NCBI GenBank assembly: GCA_031285105.1
Contig: JAITWV010000325.1
Coordinates: 1 to 6,224 of the forward strand
Reading direction: 5' to 3'
DNA length: 6,224 nucleotides
Source of the DNA: Streptococcaceae bacterium
GTDB lineage: Bacteria > Bacillota > Bacilli > Lactobacillales > Streptococcaceae
Numbering within the stretch: the first letter of the stretch is position 1; every line of letters begins with the position of its first letter. The translations under genes were made by a program, and so were the position numbers. Shown one piece after another: positions 1-5,036 of the stretch. Under the pieces are notes generated by a model. The model ran no database searches, was not told the origin of the DNA, and saw nothing but the letters and a program-made list of their open reading frames with translations.

Positions 1-596
1 GGCAATATTTTGGTCATTTAATCATTTGTGATGAAGTCAAAACGGATGCCAAACAAACAATTACTGAACTTAAAAAACTAGGGATTAAAAAAAGCATCAT
101 GTTAACAGGTGATCATGAAAAAGTTGGCAAGAAAATTGCTGAAGAACTTGGAATAGATGAAGTTCATAGTGAATTATTGCCACAAGACAAAGTGAATGAA
201 TTAGAAAATATCCTTGCAAAAAAATCCGCAAAAGGCAAAGTATTATTTGCAGGCGATGGAATGAACGATACGCCCGTTTTAGCTTTGGCAGACATTGGGA
301 TAGCAATGGGCGGACTAGGCTCAGATGCCGCCATTGAAGCAGCTGATATTGTGATTATGAATGATGAACCAAGAAAAATTATCTCAGCCATGCAAATAGC
401 AAAAAAGACAAGAAAAATTGTGTTGCAAAATATCATTCTAGCTCTTGGTGTGAAAGCAGTTTTCCTTATTTTAGGTGCATTTGGTGTTGCAACCATGTGG
501 GAAGCAGTTATTTCTGATGTTGGCGTAACTTTACTTGCTGTTTTGAATGCTTTAAGAATTTTAAATACTAAAAATACGTTTAAAAATATTCCTTGA
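1..596 (+). CDS. Heavy-metal translocating P1B-type ATPase (Zn/Cd/Pb exporter), C-terminal part
   Basis: This is the 3' end of a membrane pump that uses ATP to export divalent metal ions. The reading frame is already open at base 3 and 197 residues are visible; the phosphorylation DKTG loop and the earlier membrane segments lie left of the window. Visible motifs are MLTGDH (nt 99-116), the P-domain hinge GDGMNDTPVLALADIGIAMG (nt 252-311), and two closing membrane segments (about nt 420-560). The penultimate segment has Lys in GVKAVF (nt 453-455) and the last has Asp in SDVGVT (nt 516-518). In the family these match E. coli ZntA Lys693 and Asp714, the signature of the P1B-2 (Zn/Cd/Pb) group rather than the copper pumps. 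The protein ends normally at TGA 594-596. The exact metal is inferred; cadA/zntA-like naming is plausible, but the N-terminal metal-binding region is not visible. Confidence 0.93.
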   Translation, partial: QYFGHLIICDEVKTDAKQTITELKKLGIKKSIMLTGDHEKVGKKIAEELGIDEVHSELLPQDKVNELENILAKKSAKGKVLFAGDGMNDTPVLALADIGIAMGGLGSDAAIEAADIVIMNDEPRKIISAMQIAKKTRKIVLQNIILALGVKAVFLILGAFGVATMWEAVISDVGVTLLAVLNALRILNTKNTFKNIP

Positions 597-606
597 ATGA
601 TATAAT
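579..606 (+). promoter_or_regulatory. Candidate promoter upstream of the 615-769 inverted repeat and the cyclophilin gene
   Basis: A perfect -10 TATAAT lies at 601-606, with a weak -35 TTTAAA at 579-584 and a 16-nt spacer. It overlaps the last codons of the ATPase gene. Transcription would start near 613, almost exactly where the large inverted repeat begins, so the whole hairpin would become the 5' leader of the cyclophilin mRNA. AT-rich chance matches are common in such genomes, so this is a candidate only. No better promoter is visible between 607 and 793: a TATACT at 769-774 has no good -35 and lies too close to the start codon. Confidence 0.4.
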
Positions 607-614
607 GAATTGTA

Positions 615-769
615 AGACCTCTCAATAACTGAACGCACTTGAATGAACGGCTAATTTCTTGTTCACCTTCGTTGTTCGTGCGTTAAATACGTAAAGTATT
701 CGCCTCCTCACGCCTTGTTGAACAAGAAATTAGCTCGTTCATTCAAGCACGTCAGTTATTGAGAGGTCT
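615..769. repeat. Long near-perfect inverted repeat (MITE-like element or giant hairpin)
   Basis: Two 51-nt arms, 615-665 and 719-769, are reverse complements except near 647-651 / 734, where one arm has an extra base, and near 631-638 / 746-752, where a few bases differ. The outer ends are AGACCTCTCAATAACTGA and its complement TCAGTTATTGAGAGGTCT. The 53-nt centre (666-718) can itself fold, with CGTG 677-680 pairing CACG 709-712 and AATAC 686-690 pairing GTATT 696-700. No U-tract follows the stem, so it is not a standard intrinsic terminator. It holds no meaningful ORF, and no clear target-site duplication is seen beside the ends. The architecture fits a miniature inverted-repeat element or a very stable RNA leader. 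Family identity is unknown to me. Confidence 0.85.
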
Positions 770-793
770 ATACTAACCTTGAAAGGAACGATT

Positions 794-1579
794 ATGACAT
801 TTAAGAAATTTTTATTAGCAGGTATTTCTTTACTTGCAATTACAACATTAGCAGCTTGTACATCAAGTAATGAAGGCAGTTCTTCATCAGAGTCCACAAG
901 TACTTCTTCAAGCTCACAAGTCTTAACGCAAGAAGAATTAGCAAAGATTGACTTACCTCAATTAAAGGACAAAGTAGGCGATAATGAGTATTTAATTGAG
1001 ATGGAAACAACTGAAGGGAACATTCAAATTCGTTTGTTTCCAAAGTATGCACCATTAACAGTTGAAAACTTTGTAACTCATGCCAAAGATGGCTATTACG
1101 ATGGAACAATTTTTCACCGCGTCATCCAAGATTTCATGATTCAAGGAGGAGATCCTGAGGGTAATGGAACAGGTGGTCAATCTATTTGGCGAGGAAAAGA
1201 TGAGTCAATTGATAGTGGAAATGGCTTTAAAGATGAATTTAGCCCTTCTCTTTACAATCTTCGTGGTGCTTTATCTATGGCAAACGCGGGTGCTGGTACA
1301 AATGGTTCACAATTTTTCATTAATACCAACACGCAAGACCAAAGCCGTGGTTTAGCGATTCAGTGGACACCAGAAAAAATTATTGAAGCTTATAAAAATG
1401 GTGGCAATCCTTCATTAGACGGTCGCCATACGGTATTTGGTCAAGTATTTAAAGGAATGGATATTGTCGATAAAATTGCGGCAACACCTGTTCAAGCAAG
1501 TGCATCAGGTGAACAATCATCGCCAAAAACACCGATTAAAATTGTGGCAATTCGTATTTTACAAGAACCTAAAAAATAA
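794..1579 (+). CDS. Lipoprotein peptidyl-prolyl cis-trans isomerase, cyclophilin type (SlrA/PpiA-like)
   Basis: The product is a membrane-anchored foldase acting outside the cytoplasm, catalysing proline cis-trans isomerisation in secreted proteins. I chose ATG 794 (261 aa) over TTG 779 because AAAGGA at 782-787 is a correctly placed ribosome binding site for it. Residues 1-22 are a lipoprotein signal with a KK start, hydrophobic core and lipobox LAAC; Cys22 is the predicted lipidated residue. A Ser/Thr-rich linker (about 23-43) follows. The cyclophilin domain (about 65-258) keeps FHRV with catalytic Arg109, FMIQGGD with Gln117, LSMANAG (160-166), SQFF (172-175) and LDGRHTVFG (208-216). A roughly 25-residue insertion before LDGRH, including WTPEKIIEAYKNGG, resembles streptococcal SlrA. 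The position of human CypA Trp121 is Ser here, which suggests weak cyclosporin binding. The 615-769 inverted repeat lies immediately upstream, and a terminator follows. Confidence 0.94.
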   Translation: MTFKKFLLAGISLLAITTLAACTSSNEGSSSSESTSTSSSSQVLTQEELAKIDLPQLKDKVGDNEYLIEMETTEGNIQIRLFPKYAPLTVENFVTHAKDGYYDGTIFHRVIQDFMIQGGDPEGNGTGGQSIWRGKDESIDSGNGFKDEFSPSLYNLRGALSMANAGAGTNGSQFFINTNTQDQSRGLAIQWTPEKIIEAYKNGGNPSLDGRHTVFGQVFKGMDIVDKIAATPVQASASGEQSSPKTPIKIVAIRILQEPKK

Positions 1580-1618
1580 AATTCCTTCAATCAAGAATCT
1601 AGCTAAATGAATTAAATG

Positions 1619-1661
1619 ACAAACAAGGTGTTCGCTATTTTGAGTGAGACACCTTGTTTGT
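1619..1661. terminator. Bidirectional intrinsic terminator between the cyclophilin gene and ahpF
   Basis: A perfect 13-bp stem pairs 1619-1631 (ACAAACAAGGTGT) with 1649-1661 (ACACCTTGTTTGT). Four further pairs (CGCT with AGTG, one of them G-U) extend into the 17-nt loop. The element lies between two converging genes, 39 nt after the cyclophilin stop codon and 2 nt beyond the ahpF stop. The plus-strand side is T-rich (TTGTTTGTTGTT); the minus-strand side is less so, so termination of ahpF may be weaker. Confidence 0.8.
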
Positions 1662-1663
1662 TG

Positions 1664-3184
1664 TTAATTCCTTATTAGATAATCAAATGCACCCAAAGCA
1701 GCAGTTGCCCCACTTCCCATTGAAACAATAATCTGTTTGTAAGTGCTATCCGTACAATCACCTGCAGCAAAAACACCTGTTAAGCTTGTTGCCCCGTTTT
1801 TATCAGTTACAATTTCCCCACGACTTGTTTGTTCAACTGTATCTTTCAACCAAGAAGTATTCGGTACCAAACCAATAAGAATAAAAACACCCCCAACATT
1901 CATTTGTTGAATTTCTCCGTTTTCACGATTTGTGTATTCAAGGGCTTGAACTTTTGTTTCTCCAATGATTTCTTTGGTTTCTACATTGGTTAAGACCGTC
2001 ACGTTTGGTAATGAATACAAGCGTTTTTGTAGAACTTCATCGGCTTTTAACTCAGGTAAAAATTCAAGAACAGTGACATGATTAACAATTCCTGCTAAGT
2101 CAATTGCGGCTTCAATTCCAGAGTTTCCCCCACCAACAACTGCAATATCTTTGCCTTTAAATAATGGACCATCACAATGAGGACAATAAGCAATTCCTTT
2201 ATTTTTAAGTTCTTTTTCGCCAGGAATATTTAAATCACGCCATTTTGCACCTGTAGCAATAATCGCGGTTTTGGTTTTTAAAACAGCTCCATTTTTTAAA
2301 GTGACTTCCAACATTTCTTTTTTCTCAAGCTTTTTTACACTTTGCTGTTTCATCAAATCAACAGGATATTCTTTGACATGCTCTTCTAATTGTTCAACAA
2401 GTTTTGGTCCTTCGATGTATTTTTGTGAAATTAGATTTTCAATCCCCAACGTTTCAAGTGGTTGTCCACCAAATTTTTCAGCAACTAAACCAGTCCGAAT
2501 ACCTTTTCTAGCTGCATAAATAGCCGCAGAAGCACCAGCAGGACCACCGCCAACAACTAATACATCATAAGGGTCTTTGTTTTCAAATTCTTCAGCTGAA
2601 GCCCCGCCGAGAATTTTTTCAAGAATTTCTTCAAGATTCATGCGACCACTTGCAAATTCTTCGCCATCTTTGAAAACAGTTGGAACAGCCATAATTCCTT
2701 TTTCTTCAATTTCTGCTTGGAACATGCTTCCTTCAATCATAGTGTGCGAAATGAGTGGATTAATGATACTCATGATATTTAAAGCTTGAACCACTTCAGG
2801 ACAATTATGACAAGTGAGGCTGATATAGCTATCAAAGTGCATTTTTGTATTAATTTGTTGAATGCGTTTGATCAATTTATCATCAACTTTTGGTGTGCGT
2901 CCGCTTACTTGAACAAGTGCTAAAACAAGTGAATTGAACTCATGACCAAGTGGCAAACCAGCAAAAATCACTCCTTCAACATGTCCCACTCGCTCAATAG
3001 AAAAAGCAGGTGTTTTTGGCAATTTACCTTCGATTATTTGAATACGAGAAGATAGTGACGCAATTTCATCAACGAATTGTCGCACTTTACTATCTGTTGT
3101 GGCATCAACTTTCAAAATAATATCATTTTCTAATAAATTTAAATAAGGAATCAATTGCTCCTTAGTTGACTGTTCTAAAATCAT
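1664..3184 (-). CDS. ahpF: Alkyl hydroperoxide reductase subunit F (NADH:AhpC disulfide reductase)
   Basis: AhpF is a cytoplasmic flavoprotein that passes electrons from NADH through FAD and two dithiol centres to oxidised AhpC. I place the start at ATG 3184-3182 (506 aa), not at the in-frame ATG 17 codons upstream. MILEQSTKEQL aligns with the E. coli AhpF N-terminus, and GGGGG lies about 6 nt before this ATG. The N-terminal tandem thioredoxin-fold domain carries redox pair CHNC (Cys125, Cys128) and a probable cis-proline in AVPTVF. Then come the FAD-binding GGGPAG (212-217), ATGAKWR, the catalytic CPHC (Cys334, Cys337), the NAD-binding GGGNSG (351-356) and FAD-contacting AAGDCT (474-479). 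Length and motifs match full AhpF (E. coli, 521 aa), not a short thioredoxin reductase. It lies 55 nt downstream of ahpC, clearly in one operon, with a hairpin between them. Confidence 0.97.
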   Translation of the reverse strand: MILEQSTKEQLIPYLNLLENDIILKVDATTDSKVRQFVDEIASLSSRIQIIEGKLPKTPAFSIERVGHVEGVIFAGLPLGHEFNSLVLALVQVSGRTPKVDDKLIKRIQQINTKMHFDSYISLTCHNCPEVVQALNIMSIINPLISHTMIEGSMFQAEIEEKGIMAVPTVFKDGEEFASGRMNLEEILEKILGGASAEEFENKDPYDVLVVGGGPAGASAAIYAARKGIRTGLVAEKFGGQPLETLGIENLISQKYIEGPKLVEQLEEHVKEYPVDLMKQQSVKKLEKKEMLEVTLKNGAVLKTKTAIIATGAKWRDLNIPGEKELKNKGIAYCPHCDGPLFKGKDIAVVGGGNSGIEAAIDLAGIVNHVTVLEFLPELKADEVLQKRLYSLPNVTVLTNVETKEIIGETKVQALEYTNRENGEIQQMNVGGVFILIGLVPNTSWLKDTVEQTSRGEIVTDKNGATSLTGVFAAGDCTDSTYKQIIVSMGSGATAALGAFDYLIRN

Positions 3185-3204
3185 ATTTTCCCCCTTTTTT
3201 AAAA

Positions 3205-3232
3205 ATGGCTGATAAAAAAGATTACCAGCCAT
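3205..3232 (-). promoter_or_regulatory. Intercistronic hairpin between ahpC and ahpF
   Basis: In the minus-strand transcript, a 10-bp stem (ATGGCTGGTA with TATCAGCCAT, one G-U pair) closes an 8-nt loop inside the 55-nt ahpC-ahpF gap. It is followed by only four U residues and then the A-rich stretch leading to the ahpF ribosome binding site. It could be a weak attenuator or an mRNA-stabilising or processing site that makes AhpC more abundant than AhpF. The rejected upstream ATG of ahpF lies inside this stem. Confidence 0.55.
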
Positions 3233-3239
3233 CAATGAT

Positions 3240-3803
3240 TTAAATTTTTCCTACTAAATCAAGTCCTGGTGTTAAGGTTTGTTCGCCTTCTTTCCATTTA
3301 GCAGGACAGACTTCCCCTGGATTTTTTGCTACATATTGAGCAGCTTTTACTTTATCAAGCAATTGACTAGCATCACGACCAATGCCATCAGAGGTCACTT
3401 CCGTTGCCTGAACGACACCTTGTGGATCAATGATGAATGTGCCTCGTTGAGCTAAACCTGAAACTTCGTCTAATACGTCAAAGCTTCGTGAAATGCGTCC
3501 AGATGGGTCAGCAAGCATGGCATAAGTTAACTTGTTGATTGCTTCACTATGCTCGTGCCAAGCTGCATGAACGAAATGCGTATCCGTAGAAACAGAATAA
3601 ACTTCCACTCCTAAACTAGATAAAGCATCATATTGTTCTTGTAAATCCTCTAATTCAGTTGGACATACAAAAGAAAAATCAGCCGGATAAAACATCACAA
3701 TCGCCCATTTTCCTAACAAATCCTCACTAGATACTTTGAGAAATTCTCCAGTTTGAAAAGCATCTGTTTCAAGAAATTCGACTTTCTTCCCGATTAATGA
3801 CAT
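3240..3803 (-). CDS. ahpC: Alkyl hydroperoxide reductase subunit C (typical 2-Cys peroxiredoxin)
   Basis: AhpC reduces hydrogen peroxide, organic peroxides and probably peroxynitrite in the cytoplasm, using a cysteine that AhpF regenerates. The 187-aa product has the standard AhpC length. The active-site segment FYPADFSFVCPTE holds the peroxidatic Cys47, with Pro40 and Ser44 (a conservative substitute for the usual Thr) forming the PxxxS/TxxC motif. Arg120 in AQRGTF is the conserved active-site Arg. The resolving Cys166 is in NPGEVCPAKW, and the tail ends LDLVGKI as in E. coli AhpC. The start ATG 3803-3801 has a strong ribosome binding site, GGGAGG, 9 nt upstream on the minus strand. It is first in the ahpC-ahpF operon and is driven by a near-consensus promoter at 3844-3872. 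Confidence 0.98.
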   Translation of the reverse strand: MSLIGKKVEFLETDAFQTGEFLKVSSEDLLGKWAIVMFYPADFSFVCPTELEDLQEQYDALSSLGVEVYSVSTDTHFVHAAWHEHSEAINKLTYAMLADPSGRISRSFDVLDEVSGLAQRGTFIIDPQGVVQATEVTSDGIGRDASQLLDKVKAAQYVAKNPGEVCPAKWKEGEQTLTPGLDLVGKI

Positions 3804-3843
3804 AACAATAAACCTCCCATTAAAATTAGTTTGTTACACTCTC

Positions 3844-3872
3844 ATTATTTCAAAGTCCATTTTTGAAGTCAA
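3844..3872 (-). promoter_or_regulatory. Promoter of the ahpC-ahpF operon
   Basis: Read on the minus strand, a -35 TTGACT (3872-3867) and a -10 AATAAT (3849-3844) are separated by exactly 17 nt. Each hexamer matches the sigma-70/SigA consensus at 5 of 6 positions. The predicted start, near 3837, gives a leader of about 35 nt containing the GGGAGG ribosome binding site. No clear PerR box (TTATAATnATTATAA type) overlaps it. Confidence 0.78.
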
Positions 3873-3885
3873 AATATCTGCTTAA

Positions 3886-3901
3886 AAATTTTCTAAAATT
3901 T
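3886..3901. promoter_or_regulatory. AT-rich palindrome between divergent promoters (operator or UP-element candidate)
   Basis: A perfect 7-2-7 inverted repeat, AAATTTT-CT-AAAATTT, lies 13 nt upstream of the ahpC -35 box, between it and the rightward promoter candidate. It could bind a regulator or act as an AT-rich UP element for RNA polymerase. Simple A/T palindromes arise easily in such DNA, so confidence is low. Confidence 0.3.
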
Positions 3902-3911
3902 AAAAATGGTA

Positions 3912-3939
3912 TTGATACTAAAAAAAGAAGGTTTATGAT
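3912..3939 (+). promoter_or_regulatory. Candidate promoter for the DUF975 gene and its leader
   Basis: A -35 TTGATA (3912-3917) and a -10 TATGAT (3934-3939) are spaced by 16 nt. Each matches consensus at 5 of 6 positions. The predicted start near 3946 would give a leader of about 205 nt containing the stem-loop element at 3969-4114. The octamer TGATACTA occurs twice here (3913-3920 and 3936-3943), and ATTGATA 3911-3917 is inverted as TATCAAT 3942-3948, so a regulator could bind over the promoter. Confidence 0.5.
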
Positions 3940-3968
3940 ACTATCAATATGAATTAGAATGATGAAAT

Positions 3969-4114
3969 GAGCGTTTAGTCTTGAGTAAATTTTACCCCAA
4001 GGGCACTTCCTTCAGGGCGCTCAAAGATGAGGTTCTTTGCTTGCAAAGGTTCTCAACTTTAAAAATTTAGCTCAAGACTGCTCCTGCGGTTACTCGTCGC
4101 AAGAAAAAATGCTC
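3969..4114 (+). repeat. Long imperfect inverted repeat / structured leader upstream of the DUF975 gene
   Basis: Within the 349-nt gap between ahpC and the DUF975 gene, 3977-3993 (AGTCTTGAGTAAATTTT) pairs with 4062-4079 apart from one bulged G. Outside it, GAGCGTTT (3969-3976) can pair with AAATGCTC (4107-4114, one G-U). Smaller hairpins lie within: CTTTGC-TT-GCAAAG around 4035-4048, and TGCG 4085-4088 with CGCA 4098-4101. The compound fold resembles a structured RNA leader or a decayed miniature element. I could not match it to a known riboswitch, T-box (no GGGTGGNACC) or other RNA family. Confidence 0.6.
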
Positions 4115-4152
4115 GTTTGAATCTGGACTGAATTACGAGAGGAGGAAATGTA

Positions 4153-4905
4153 ATGTTTATCGCAAAAGAAATTCGCAAACAAGCAAGACAGTTGTTACAA
4201 GGCAATTATTGGAAGATTTTTTTAGTCACTTTATTAGGGGCAATTTTTACCACTGGAATTAGTGTAATGGTCAATATCTTCACCAGAAATGGTTATTCAG
4301 CACAAGCTTCGTGGAGTAATATCTTATCCATTCTCGGCTACTTTTTTACAGCGGCAGCCACGGGTGTGTTACTTCAATTTGTCCGTGGGCAATTAGACGA
4401 AAATTTTCAACCATTTGAACGTTGGCTTCATTTCTTGAAAAGTCCGTATTTCATGCCAATTTTATTAACAGGTGTGATGGTGTTTGTCTATACACTTTTA
4501 TGGGCAATTCCATTTATTGTAGGAACCGTTTTGATGATTGTGGGTGTTGCAGGCTTATATGCTCATGGTGGGAGTGTTTTTGGTTTGTTCGTTTTTATCG
4601 GAATTGGGGTCATGCTAGTTGGTTTAGTCATTATTATTTGGAAACCAATTCGTTATTTATTTGCAGTGAATGCAACGTTTGATTTAGTTGATCAAAATGG
4701 TAGCTTACAAAGCGCTTCACAGGCAGTTGATAGTAGTAAGGAATTAATGGAGGGGCATGTTTGGGACTTTATTCGCTTGAATTTGTCTTTTATTGGTTGG
4801 TATATTTTGGCTATGGTCACATTTGGTGTCGGTTTAATTTTCCTTATTCCTTATACATCTTTGGCAAATGTCCTTTTTTATGAAAGATTAGTACAAGAAA
4901 AATAG
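4153..4905 (+). CDS. DUF975 family integral membrane protein
   Basis: The product is a 250-aa polytopic membrane protein of unknown function, recognised as DUF975. The basic N-terminus MFIAKEIRKQARQLLQGNYW matches the family's opening (Arg/Lys-rich helix, then a Gly-Asn-Trp-like turn), and the C-terminus has the family pattern of a glycine-containing helix followed by IPYTSLANVLFYERL. Hydrophobic segments are at about residues 21-42, 56-77, 99-136 (probably two helices), 141-163 and 208-232. Between the last two is a polar cytoplasmic-looking loop with alternating Ser/Ala residues (SLQSASQAVDSSKELMEG), also typical of the family. The start ATG is supported by GGAGG at 4141-4145. It is monocistronic by appearance, with its own candidate promoter, a long structured leader and a strong terminator. 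No partner gene reveals its role. Confidence 0.85.
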   Translation: MFIAKEIRKQARQLLQGNYWKIFLVTLLGAIFTTGISVMVNIFTRNGYSAQASWSNILSILGYFFTAAATGVLLQFVRGQLDENFQPFERWLHFLKSPYFMPILLTGVMVFVYTLLWAIPFIVGTVLMIVGVAGLYAHGGSVFGLFVFIGIGVMLVGLVIIIWKPIRYLFAVNATFDLVDQNGSLQSASQAVDSSKELMEGHVWDFIRLNLSFIGWYILAMVTFGVGLIFLIPYTSLANVLFYERLVQEK

Positions 4906-4916
4906 TTTAAGTCCTT

Positions 4917-4973
4917 AAAGCAACTATTAAAAGTGTAGCACCTTGTGTGGTTACTTTTAGTAGTTGCTTTTTT
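4917..4973 (+). terminator. Intrinsic terminator of the DUF975 gene
   Basis: An 18-bp stem pairs 4917-4934 (AAAGCAACTATTAAAAGT) with 4953-4970 (ACTTTTAGTAGTTGCTTT), with one G-U pair, and is followed directly by a run of six T (4968-4973). It begins 11 nt after the stop codon. The A-rich 5' arm also gives a T-run on the opposite strand, but no gene there needs it. Confidence 0.9.
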
Positions 4974-4991
4974 CGACTAGTCTGATACCTA

Positions 4992-4997
4992 TATGAT
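4992..4997 (+). promoter_or_regulatory. Candidate -10 element for the amidohydrolase gene
   Basis: TATGAT at 4992-4997 lies between the DUF975 terminator and the amidohydrolase ribosome binding site, giving a predicted leader of about 33 nt. The matching -35 region (about 4969-4974, TTTTTC) is poor and lies in the terminator's T-run, so promoter strength is doubtful. The strong terminator just upstream is the main reason to expect a separate promoter here. Confidence 0.4.
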
Positions 4998-5036
4998 AAA
5001 ATTAGTAATAAGAAAATCATTAGAAAAGAGGATAAC

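Noticed and set aside
164..625. Minus-strand open frame of about 150 codons opposite the ATPase
   Set aside because: It is a shadow of the real ATPase frame: it has no ribosome binding site and no recognisable domain, and the plus strand carries clear P-type ATPase motifs.
615..769. Simple intrinsic terminator for the ATPase gene
   Set aside because: The stem is far too long, the loop is 53 nt, and no T-run follows. It might still hinder transcription, but it is not a standard terminator.
615..769. Insertion sequence or CRISPR
   Set aside because: There is no transposase frame, no repeat-spacer periodicity and no cas gene anywhere in the window.
779..793. TTG start five codons upstream for the cyclophilin lipoprotein
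   Set aside because: The AAAGGA ribosome binding site overlaps these codons and is spaced for ATG 794, which also gives a normal lipoprotein signal peptide.
1664..3184. Thioredoxin reductase instead of AhpF
   Set aside because: The extra N-terminal domain with CHNC, the 506-aa length and linkage to ahpC identify AhpF.
3185..3235. Upstream in-frame ATG for ahpF giving 523 aa
   Set aside because: The added residues do not fit the AhpF N-terminus, the ATG lies in a hairpin, and the downstream ATG has a strong ribosome binding site.
3950..4152. T-box or known riboswitch upstream of the DUF975 gene
   Set aside because: No T-box GGGTGGNACC sequence is present, no riboswitch core is recognisable by eye, and the downstream gene is not an aminoacyl-tRNA or biosynthetic gene.
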